Assembly: GCF_045679555.1 (NCBI RefSeq) | Contig: NC_092120.1 | Span: 11,151,305-11,215,304 of the forward strand | Direction of reading: 5' to 3' | Length of the DNA: 64,000 bases | Source of the DNA: Salvelinus alpinus | Lineage: Eukaryota; Chordata; Actinopteri; Salmoniformes; Salmonidae | Part shown: in pieces, positions 38,101-50,500 of the stretch | Numbering within the stretch: the stretch's first letter is position 1 | How the letters are laid out: every line of letters starts with the position of its first letter | Notes under the pieces: model-generated | Database searches by the model: none | What the model was told of the DNA's origin: nothing | What the model saw: only the letters and a program-made list of their open reading frames with translations | Translations under genes and position numbers: made by a program

Positions 38101-38523
38101 GTGCCGTACCCAACTACTAGTGAAAAGTAGGCAAGGCTGGCTGTTTAGCCTCACTATGTAGGACAGTTGATACAAGAACAGTTTCTGCAGTTTTCAAGCA
38201 CAGAAATGAAATGACCAGAACATCATGCATTGTAAGTGTACTCACTGGAGATGCCATCCGACTCCATCTTGAAGCTGGCAATGTCATCCACGGCAACACT
38301 GTCGCCATCGGCGCCCACGCCCCGCCCCCGGGGGCCCATGGCAGAGTTGCGTCGGCGTTCGTGGATCTCGTCTGAGATCATCTCCAGGTTTCTCAGAGCC
38401 GTCTTGTACCCTTCTTTGGCCTGGCTCAGCTTGGCCTGCAACTCATCCACGTTCTGCTTTAGGTGCTACAGACGGACAGAAAGGGAGTCATTGTCAGCAT
38501 TAGCTTGGTATACACAGTTAAGT

Positions 38524-38556
<33 letters not shown>

Positions 38557-41500
38557 CACGCACACACACACACACACACGCAAAGGCAGAAGAAGAAACC
38601 ATCATTGCCATAAATGGTTTAGACCTGAGATGACATGGCAATATGTTCAAGGTCAAAGTATATTGACCTAGGTCACATCAGTAAAGATCATACATGGAGT
38701 AGAGTCCACAATAACAAGACAGTAAGACTCCTTAAATCTAAAATAACTTTAAAAAGGTCTATAAAGGCAGGCAAATTCCAGTGTAGTGTACACATACCTC
38801 AAGCTGTAGGTAGTACTTTGCCTTCAACTCAAAGTAAGGTCTGCGGGAGAGATGTCAATCAAAAAGATAGAGGGAGGAGGGGAAAAAAGAGGGAAGGAGA
38901 AAGATTAGAGGCGATGACAACAACTCAGAACACCTGTGTACATATCACCAAGGCAAAAGGGTGAGATATAGGGTTATCACATTAGATGAGCTAACTGTGG
39001 AGAAAGGATTAGACAGAGAGCTGAGGCAACACAGAACAAGACAGGCTCAGTCCCAACACTCTAAAACTGTCTCTTTTCTCATCTCATCTTCATGACACTT
39101 AATAGGTTTCAACCATACTGATTACACATATCAAGTACATGATCTGTGGTCATGACGGAAAGGAGACAAGGAAGCTTTTTAAGACTATATGGATTGGCAA
39201 AAGCCTCAGTCACAGCAGGGAAACTACTTTACACTCCCTCCCCAACACAGACCTCCAGTCTATGGAGTTTTGTAAAAACGTGACAGCATATACTAACCAG
39301 AACACCACCACATTGTCTCTCTTTGTGCTGCTTGGAAAAACTGCCACTACTTCATCATCAAAGGTCAAAAATGACACTTGCACGCCACAGGAGTTTGGTG
39401 GCACCTTAATTGGGGAGGACAGGCTTGCGGAATAAGTGGAATGGTATCAAATACATTACATACATGGGTTTCATGTGTTTGGCGCCATTCCATTCATTTC
39501 TTTCCAGACATTATTATGAGCCGTCCTCCCCTCAGCAGCCTTCACTGTTGCACGCACATTTACCTTTTGCACATTTATATTCATTTATTTTGTTCAAGTT
39601 GACCTTTTTCAAGCTACTGATAAATCTCCATCATGAAAGATCAATGTCTTGGAAAAGGTCACTGTCGACAAATAAACATGGATGTGTGAATGTATGAGTC
39701 GCAGACCATTTGGTAATTGATGCAGTGGTTGTATCAGATTCACTTTGACTTCTCAGTCTTAACTACAGTGTAGTTGGGTTGTTGTCGCAATGCAGTCATA
39801 TGGGACTCACTTGGACTTGTTGATGGTGCGTTTGAGTTTCTTCTCCAGCTGTTTCATGCAGCCCATGGCTGCCGTGTACTTGGCTGCTGTCTCCTTGTGC
39901 ACCAGCTCACTCCGTGTCTTTGTATGCTCCGCTTCCATCACCTGCAACAGCCAAGTACACGGGAGCCAATAAGTACAAACAGCCAATCAGAACACAGTCT
40001 CGCAGCTACATGGAAATGTGAAAATGTGACTTCTTAACTTGTGAAGCATCAATTTCCATCCACATTTTGCCTTTAAGCTTTGAATAGTAACAGTCATGCT
40101 GCACAAATGCCCTTCGCAGCACCCAATTCCACCCCCCACCCCCCCATGCAGTACGGAATTCACCCTCTGGGTGGCGTGGTTGAGCATCTCCTGCCAGGCT
40201 GAGTCAAACTGCCTTGTGTCCTCCTCCAAGAGCCTCTGCTCTGCCAGGGCGATGGTCTCCTTGGCTGCACGCAGCACCTCCGTGGCCCTCTGGAAGTCCT
40301 GGGTGGCTCTCTGGGCCTCCAGCTGAGCCTGGGCAATGGGTAGAGAGACAACATTTCAGATATGCACTGAGATCAGCCACAGAACCAGACCTTCACTGGG
40401 TCTCCTGCAGAATCATCTGCACAACAGATGGGATGAGACCCTACCAGACATACTTCATGACTGGGTCTCTAGCTGGGCCTGGGCAACGGGTAGAGTGACA
40501 GCCCGCCAGATGGGCACCGCAAGAGATCATGACACTCTGTCGCCAGCCAAGTTCTCTGTCACCATAAAATATTACGTGGGCCATGTCTGGCCATATGTGT
40601 TGAACCCCTGCCCCTACTGGCAGCAGGCCAATGCCCATACTAGGCCAAATCCTTGATCTGTACACCTCAAGAGAACTCTTTCCTCTCGCAGAAAATTAAC
40701 AATGGGCTCTTCAGTCAAGAAATGACTATATCCAGTGTCTCTATATAACTACAATGTAAGCACTTCTCATAAAATGCTGTTTTTAAAAACAAGAGACACA
40801 CAAAACTCTCAGCTCAAACATTGACAGGAATAAACCAAATCAGCTGTTGAGTCAGCATGGAAAATAGCAACTAGGCGAAATAACAAACAGGCCACCGAAG
40901 GTCCTTGTGACTGACTATGGAAACACGCCAAACTGTCTTGTACATAAGATGTTCCTAACATCAAAAGGACTAATTTAGGAGAAAACACAAAGGTCATGAC
41001 GGCATGACATATGGTTGTATAAGCAAAGTATACCTGCATCGTCTCATTTGACACTTACTGTATACAGCAGGGGAAGAGATTTAGGGCTCAAAGACCTCAC
41101 AGCTAATAGAGTTATTGTCAAACACTTCACCTGTGTGTCTGTGCGGGCTGGCTGTGTGCGCGTCTGTGAGCGTGTTGCGTGCGTCTGTGCGCTTGTGCGT
41201 GCGTCTGTGCGTACAGATGTCTGTGCGTGCGTCTGTGCGTGTCTGTCTGTCTGCATGTGTGTGTAAAACAAGGCTCCACATCTTGTTTTCCTATTGGTAT
41301 CTTTGGTTCTATTGGTTCTATCAGAAGGTATCAGTAACATCCAGCTTTGTTTTAAAACATCCCTCCCTACCCACTCTGAATGTTCTGTTCTGAGGTCAAC
41401 CAAAACATCGTAGACTGCCGCCAGAGAGAACATACAAGTATTACCCCTTTACTCTCTGTCCTTATTTTAGCCCAACCGAGTCACATAGTAACAGATAAAC

Positions 41501-44500
41501 TCCAAAACAGTTCCCTCCTCCAGCCTCAGTTACGGTAAGGTACAATACAAAGTGAAAGCTTAGACTTAGACTTCCTGTGTGTGTGTTGCATTGCTGCAAA
41601 GCTAATCCTTTACTCATTTATCCAATTTTCCTCTCTAATCTGTCAGTCATAGCAACTGACAGAAACCCCCTGTAGCTAGCGCTAATACCCTAAGCCCCTC
41701 TCTGCTCTGTGGGTACTAGTAAAGCGTTGACTCAAGACTTTGCCCCAAACCCACCAATAGCGTGTCTAGGGAAGGTGATTTACTGTATCTGTGTGGGCAG
41801 ATACAGGAAATGGGTACATTTCCTGTAGAGGTTAAATATCATTCCAACGTTTTACAGTAAGGAGGATAAAACATTTCTGATCTGCCAAAAACCAAATCCC
41901 AACTGAACTATTGTTCAGTTAAAGTAGTCTGACTAGTTTGGGAGGAAGTGAAGGGAGATCTACACTGACATGTCTCCTTGGCTGCAAGCAACTTATGAAT
42001 AAGTCACAGCAGAGAAAAATTCCAACAGGATCTCATGTGACTAGAGATTCTGCTGAACTAATTTAAGAGAGGAACACATTGAGTCACCGCAAAGAAAACA
42101 AGTGAAATGAAGTGAAATGAAGTGATCATTATTTCCTGCTCTCATCATGACCTATGGAGCAGTATGTGGTATACGTCAAGACTCTACTAGACAAGGATCT
42201 GCAAGCCAAGATATTCAATTTTTTAGACAACATCCCATTCCCTACTATGGTAATTTGATTAGCCTTCCAAATGCCAACTCAGCACGAACTAAACAACCTC
42301 TGCCTTGTGGTGATCACACAACCCATTCACAGACCTTCTCATGACATGGATGGGCTTGGCGTGCACATAGAGAGTTGGGTCCAATCACATGCTAACCAGT
42401 GTCTATCACTTCACTGTATGGATGAGTCATGAGTTTGAATGCCTAGGAATTCAACCGGGGCCTCTTTCACAAAATAGTTTGGCATGTTGTTCATGAGAAT
42501 TGCAACATACACACGCTCTCATTTGGACAACTCTCTCCGTCTTTCTCCCTCGCTCCGTACGCACATTCAGTGATCTACTTTAAAATCGTTCTGCATAATT
42601 ATTTTCCCACTAACCCCAACAAGCGGACTACATGCTGAGAAAACATGCCCCACTCCCAGGAACACCCTATGTGCATCCAGTGTTGAACACTTAGTCTAAT
42701 GTACAAGGAATGATCTCTGGAGAAAGAACTATTCACCAGACAAAGTCTAATGGCTGACTCAGTTCATAGAAATAATACTGCATTGAAGCATAATACTGTA
42801 CAGCACGATGTTCTTTGTGCATCTATCTATGTCTTTAATTTACTTCAGCAGGAATCACTCCTAGATAGCAGGCTACTTAGTGGCACACTTACAGTTCATT
42901 CTGAAAGTATTCAGACTTCCACTTTTGCACATTTTGTTACGTTACAGCCTTATTCTAAAATTGATTAAATACATGTTTTTCCTCGTCAATCTACACACAA
43001 TACCCCTTAATGTTAAAGCGAAAAGGTTTTTAGAAATTTTTGCAAATGTATTAAAAATTAAAAACAGATACCTTATTTGTCTGTCTGTCTGTGTGTCTAT
43101 ATACATTATTTACATAAGTATTCAGTCCCTTTGCTATGAGACTTGAAATTGACCTCAGGTGCATCCTGTTTCCATTGATCATCCTTAAGATGTTTCTACA
43201 ACTTGATTGGAGTCCACCTGTGGTAAATTCAATTGATTGGGCATGATTTGGAAAGGCACACACAAAAACCAAGCCATGAGGTCGGAGGAATTGTCCGTAG
43301 AGAGCCGAGACAGGATTGTGTCTAGGCACAGATCTGGGGACGGGTACCAAAACCTTTCTGCAGCATTGAAGGTCCCCAAGATCACAGTGGTCTCCATCAT
43401 TCTTAAATGGAAGACATTTGGAACCACCAAGACTCTTCCTAGAGCTGGCTGCCTGGCCAAAATGAGCAATCGGGGGAGAAGGGCCTTGGTCAGAGAGGTG
43501 ACCAAGAACCCAATGGTCACTCTGATAGAGATCTAGAGTTACTTTGTGGAGATTGGAGAACCTTCCAGAAGGACAACCATCTCTGCAGCACTCCACCAAT
43601 TAGGCCTTTATGATAGAGTGGCCATACAGAGGCCACTCCTCAGTAAAGGCACATGACAGCCCGCTTGGAGTTTGCCAAAAGCCACCAAAAAAAGAAAAAG
43701 GACTCTCAGACCATGAGAAACAAGATTCTCTGGTCTGATGAAACCAACTCTTTGGACTGGTTGCCAAACGTCACGTATAGAGGAAACCTGGTACCATCCC
43801 TACGGTGAAGCATGGTGGTGGCAGCATTATGCCACCAGTTCAGTGGCAGGGACTGAGAGACTAGTCAGGAACGAGGAAAAGATGAATGGAGCAAAGTACA
43901 GAGAGTTCCTTGATGAAAACCTGCTCCAGAGCGTTCAGAACCTCAGACTGGGGTGAAGGTTCACCGTCCAACAGGACAACGACCCAAAGCACACAGCCAA
44001 GACAACGCAGGACTGGCTTCAGGACAAGTCTCTGAATGTACTTGAGAGGCCCAGCCAGAGCCTGGACTTGAACCCGATCAAACATCTCTGGAGAGACCTG
44101 AAAATAGCTGTGCAGCGAAGCTCCCCATCCAACCTGACAGAGCTTGAGAGGATCTGCAGAGAAAAAACTCCCCAAATACAGGTGTGCCAAGCTTGTAGCG
44201 TAATCACTGTCAAAGGTAATTCAACAAAGAACTGAGTAAAGGGTCTGAATACTTATGTAAATGTAATATATATTTTTGTTTATACATTTGCACACAAAAA
44301 ATTACATCTGTTTTTGCTTTGTCATTATGGGGTATTGTGTGTAGATTGAGGGGGAGAAAACAATTTAATCAATTTTAGAATAAGGCTGTAACGTAACAAA
44401 ATGTGGAAAAAGGGGTCTGAATACTTTCCGAATGTACTTTATAAATATATAAGTACATTTATTAGTATTTAGTAGTGTTCTGTTCCTACTGTATACTGCA

Positions 44501-47500
44501 GATTAACAGAATTCCAACAGAGAGACTTCTCACAGCAGGCCTACTGCTGTACACCTGCTCCACTATAAATGATTGGCAACCCAGCCCTTCTCCTTAATCC
44601 ATCTCTCCTCTGCCTACTCTTCTCCTCCATCACCACTTCAGTCCTGCTGCCACCGTGATCCATCATTCTATTCTTTTCAGTTTACTCATCCCATCTTTAC
44701 CCTTCATTTTCAGCTGCACGGTGATGGTGTTAAACATTTATTTTAAAGACTTGAGCATAATTTCTCAGCCACCTTTCAAAGCTGGGCCTCTCAGGAACTC
44801 ACGACCGGAGGGAAGAGGGACAGAGAGATGGATTTTTACAGAGGCGGGGAGATGGATGGAAGTGGAGGCATTAGTCTATTTATTCAGCACATTACAATTA
44901 ATTATTGTGTTGTTATTCACTGTCCTCTCTAAGGACTGTCCTCTCTATTTGGCCTCTAGAAAGATGAATCACAGTGTCACAGAAACACTATCAGTGTATC
45001 CTCGAATCCAGTTGGGAGGCAAATTTTACACACCATTCAACACTTGGCAGACACTTGATACAGGTCAAAGGTAAGATCATTAGTACATAGTTACATCAGA
45101 TAATGATTAACAGGCGCCAAACTGCTTCATTAAATATGGTACTTAAACATTCATGGTTAACTCCTTTCCCCTCATGTGTATTACATATCAACCCATATCT
45201 ATAGTAACTCAAATACAGGAAAATAATTGATCAAATAATTACAGCCCTACTCATATTTTAAATCAGTAGGGCTCTGTAAAACAAACAAGCACCAACGCGT
45301 GCACATGCAAGTGTAAGTAAAGTAGAACTTCATAATAAGACCACGCTTTCTCTTTGGGCATAAGAGAATCAGATCCCGCTCTACACAGCCTTTAAGTAAT
45401 TCAGAGCTTGCGCTCTTCGGAGCCCGAACAGAGTATTCATTTGGTGAACCGGCACATGTTCAGATAAACATCTCTTTGCTACATATTCACACTTGCCTCC
45501 ATGGCTGCACGCATGTAAGAGAAGCTTTGAAATATAAAGCGTTCCTATAATCTTCACAGGATAAATTTGACAAGACGTGCCAACACTTCAAAGACCAGAG
45601 CGTTTCAGCGAAACATTCCTCAGCATAGGCTATCAACACTGGAATAGTATCAGCTTTCAGAAGAGAACACAGACACACAGCTATTTTCCAAGAGAATTAA
45701 CTGATTTAATCTTGGTGAAAAGGGAGTGAGATGGGATGAAAAGGGCCTTTTCAATTGGAGGTCAATGATTTACAGTCAGATAGTAAACATGCCTCTCTAC
45801 AGTCACGCTTCACTAGCCTTGGCCTTAATTGTGTCCCGATTGAGACTGTTCATTTTGCTGTGAGACACAAACAAATTGTGACTGGCCTAGATATGTCAGT
45901 GACCCACAGAGTTAATCCTGGAGAAGTCGTTAGACCGCACATGACTCAGGGAGAGCTCGTCTTAATCATGCTTCATGGTCTGATGCTATAACAACCTAGA
46001 AGCTGTACATCGATCAGGCCAGTCTGAATGTTCTCTGAGGCAAAGTGAAGGACAACCTTGTTCAGGCATGGACATGGAAATGCAAGCCACTTGTTCCAAG
46101 TGGTTGCCTAACCATTGCTTAACTTCAGTGTTCCAGTCCACGTCTAATGTGCTGAAGCACCACTTGTAATGAACAGCTGCCTCTTGGATTCCTCAGCACA
46201 CTCATACAATGTTCCATGACTGCAGGCTTGGACAGCAAGCGTTGACACCCAGGGGCGGACTGCACGAAATGCCAGATGGACTGGTCCATTTTTAGCCCAG
46301 AGGGCCTGTCTAACTTGGGATTTTAGAGCAAAATGATAATTATTTGGCTAACTATGGGGAAAGAAATGGGCTGGTGTAGGGGCCTCGAGAAAATAAATTG
46401 GCCGGCGAGTTAGAAATTATAGGGCTAATTTCAGGTCCCAGTCTGCCCCTGTTGACACCCACACACACAAACGTTAGCCAACCAGAACAATAGCCACATG
46501 CACAGCTCACACACAGCTGTATTGAGTCATTGTCAAGCTGAGCTGCCATTATTAAAGCAGCTCCAGTCCTGCTTGCTGAAGCAGTGATGTAACCAGGGCT
46601 GACCAGCATCAACATGCACCACAGGACAGGCTGGCCTCCCACCTCCCAGGAGGCCAGAGCATGGCTCCAGCAGCCACGACCTTGTCTCTGCTCCCCCTCT
46701 CCATCCTTCCCTCCATCCCATCCTAGCCCCCATGACCCTCACCCGCTCAGTGCTATAAGCATGCCAAAACCTCTCTCCGCAGGAGAGAAAGAGACAGGTC
46801 ACAGATGGTCTCTTGACTTTGCAGGATTACAAAATGACAGTAACCGTCTTAACCCAATCTCCATACCCTCAGGGATATACTAGCTGTTCTGTAATAAATG
46901 GAACTGAGTTGCTGTGGCGGTAAAGGAGACTGTCTGGCACAAGGTTCCCTATTCTACCACAGCCAGTAACTTTCCAGGGCAAGACATGACAACATTCTTC
47001 TTGCACTGCAAGAATGCATGTTGGGATTGTAATAAAATGCAATGATTACAGTATGACCATATAAATTCCTACAAACTCTTTCCCAGTCCTTTTGCTTTAT
47101 CCCGGACACTACGGTGACAGGTTGACGTATTAGAGCCCCCAGCCTCTGACAAAGATGTGCAGGGACCTATAGTCTCCTTCCTATCTGTGATCCATCTGCC
47201 CTTGACTCAGAGCCAGAGAACAATCCCATACATCAGCTAGAGACAGCTCTCTCCCCCAGTCTGAATCTATTCCAGCTGTACCAAATCCAACCAATCTACT
47301 GGATGATCTCCTCCAGGCCTGAAGGATTTTCATTGCTTTCCTCCCCCAGCCAGAAACCACTAAGCCCCACATCTGTTCAATCTATGGCCATCATGGAGGT
47401 CAGTTCATAACTAATCTCACAGACATATCCACAGTCTGTCTCCTCTGTTCTGGACCTCAGGCATCTCCCCTCCTCTCTCTCATTTTCCGTCTCTCCTTCG

Positions 47501-50500
47501 TTCTTCCCACCTCCAGACGCACTGCGGTTAGATGACTGAGGCAGGCAGGGGGTGAGACGATCACGACTGTGCACTTCAGTTCAGCTATGTGGTAATCACT
47601 GTCGGTAACAGGCCATGCAGGAGAGAGCGAGAGGGAGGGGGCGAGATAGAGGGGGGAGGTAGACTGTGCCCAAATCTTGCACCAGCCACAACACATCACC
47701 ATCACCATTCTCCTCCTCTCTATTGTTGCACCTTTCCCCCCACTAGCTGTACCTACTCTCCAGACAAGATGGGGCAGCTGGGAGGGAAGGGCAATAGGAC
47801 TTCAATGTTTAATGCTAACCAGGGATGGGGTCAATTCTGTTTCACTTCCAGTTAATTCAGAAAGTAAACCAAATTCCAATCCCAATTCCAAATTATGACT
47901 GGTCTACTTTTTGTCAAGTCACACTCTTCAAACCTGAGGTGAACGAGAAGGAAACTAAACATATTTCATGAGGTATAAGAAAAACACTTTTCATCATTTT
48001 ACACTACCGGTGACTGCAGCAATTGAGGCACTCTGATTCAGCACTTTAAAAATGGGAGCTGTCAAAGAAAGTGCAGGGTGCCCAAGTGACCCCCGGGAAA
48101 CATACAGTAAAAAACTTTCTGGCCGAGTCAAGCCGTCTCTGATCCACTTACAAGGGCAGTCAGCCATTAACTTGTGACACGTACTACCTCAGGATATACT
48201 AGTAAGTCTTCTCAACATCTAAGGTAAGTAACCATCTATTGTTTTGTTATGCAAAAGCCTGAGTTATGGTGTGTGTGTATATCTAGACCAAAGTCAAGGG
48301 CATTTTTCCACAGCGCTGCCACTTCCTGTGTACCTTATCATTAGCCTTCTAAAGCAAATAATAATGTATTGCTCATGTAGGCTACTTCAACAAACCAGAG
48401 AGATAGAGAATTTCCACCCCTCTGGGCAAACAATGATTCAAGTTCAAAGTTGTGTACATGCTCACCCACTGAAGGAGAATGGAAAGATGGAGGTGGAGAT
48501 ACATTGCAATAGAAGAGGAGGAAGACAGAGGAGGATAGAGTATAGAGGAATAGGAAGATAGGGAAAGAGAGGAAGAGTGTTTGTTGCATAATTGATTCAG
48601 GACTGCTGTGTTAGGATGGGCTCTGCTCCAGTCACCACTGTGAGGTTGATTAACTCAACCATGTCAGAGAGGCAGCCATTTACTGCACCTTTGATCCATT
48701 TCAATCTCAACCGCTTTGTAATGCTCCTAACCACACCATCGATCGATGAGGCCTGCCTGCCCGCCCGCCTGCCCTAGAATCGCCCTATGCAGTCAGGTCC
48801 CACTGACTTCTTGTTGCAGAGCTCAGCATTGTATGACACACAAGCGAGTCCTGCACTTGTTCATAATTAAGATACCTGCCAACCTAGTGTGGAAATAAGA
48901 GCCACAGAGTTGTTTTTTTAAGTTTCAGTCTCAATCCCTCGAGTATGTGCCAAACTCTTATTGAACCCCTGAACAACACATCATGGCTTCATACCATTGC
49001 TTTCAGTGAAATAACTGGGCCAGTAGATACAGGGGTGCAACTTTGGTTTTAGAAATGAGGGGGACATAACCTGGGCATCTGAAGCTCATTTTATGCATAT
49101 CTACTAGGGCTGTCACCGACAAAAATAAAATCTTGGACAACCAAGAGTAGTCTTTTCTTTTATTGGTCGAAATTTTAAAACGTGTATTTTACTATATATA
49201 GACACACCCTAAGTGTTTTAATAAAATCAACTATATGTACTGAACTTGTCTGATGCTTTAGGCAGGCTGTTTGATTAAATAACTAAGACACACAAATGAC
49301 TCAAGAGAGAGCCAGAGATCAAGATAGCTTAGCCAGAAAAAGAAAAAATCCCGCTGCTCCCGCTTCGCAGAATTACGCTTCTGAAGTTGCCGGCAATAGG
49401 CTACACCAGCACTCTGCAACCTTTTCTATTTGGAGGGCCAATTTATCTTACCATTTCTACCAATCTGCATGCTAGTTATGATTTTTATATGCACATTTTC
49501 ATGGTACAGTTTAATTTATAAGTCTTTGTATCTCAAAATCATTGTCTGTGGTTAATTTACATTCTATCTAAATGAAAATTATGAAAATCTAAAAGTAACT
49601 TTTATTGCATTGCCAACTATGTAAAAATAGAGTACATAAAGCAACACATAAAAACATTGCAGCCTGCAGGTAGAAAATATCCTGATAAAAATAAATATCA
49701 TATGAATCACATTGGCTACGCATGGCCTGTCTGCAATGAATTTGAAACATTGTATCAACTATCAACTGGGTCACCCAGAAACTTCTGCTAGCAAACTTGA
49801 AACATTGTGTGAAATATTCTGGGCCCTCAGAGTTTCCCGCAGCAGTGAGCTCTGGACAGACACAGCTGTTGGGCATTTGTGAAAGCGATATGAAGTAATC
49901 AGGTATTTTATGACGTTTCCACTGGATCAGAGCTTTACATTTTTCACTTTCGTGTCAAATGTTTATCGAAAGGGAGAGAGCTGGAAATATCGTTCAAATA
50001 CTTTGATAAACTATTGTCATTCTCAATTGATTGTAAAAACAGACTTTGTTTACTTGATGTTTGAGGTGAAGAAAAATTACTTGGAGAAGCTCCACAGGTC
50101 ATTATAGGAACATTTATGAGCCTATATTTGCGTGCAGGCCAGGTAGATTAGTCCTACTTCTATATTTGTGTGCAGGCCAGGCAGATTAGTCCTACTTCTA
50201 TGTGTAACCAGGTAGATTAGTCCTACTTCTATATGTGTAACCAGGTAGATTAGTCCTACTTCTATATGTGTAACCAGGTAGATTAGTCCTACTTCTATAT
50301 GTGTAACCAGGTAGATTAGTCCTACTTCTATATGTGTAACCAGGTAGATTAGTCCTACTTCTATATTTGTGTGCAGGCCAGGCAGATTAGTCCTACTTCT
50401 ATGTGTAACCAGGTAGATTAGTCCTACTTCTATATGTGTAACCAGGTAGATTAGTCCTACTTCTATATGTGTAACCAGGTAGATTAGTCCTACTTCTATA

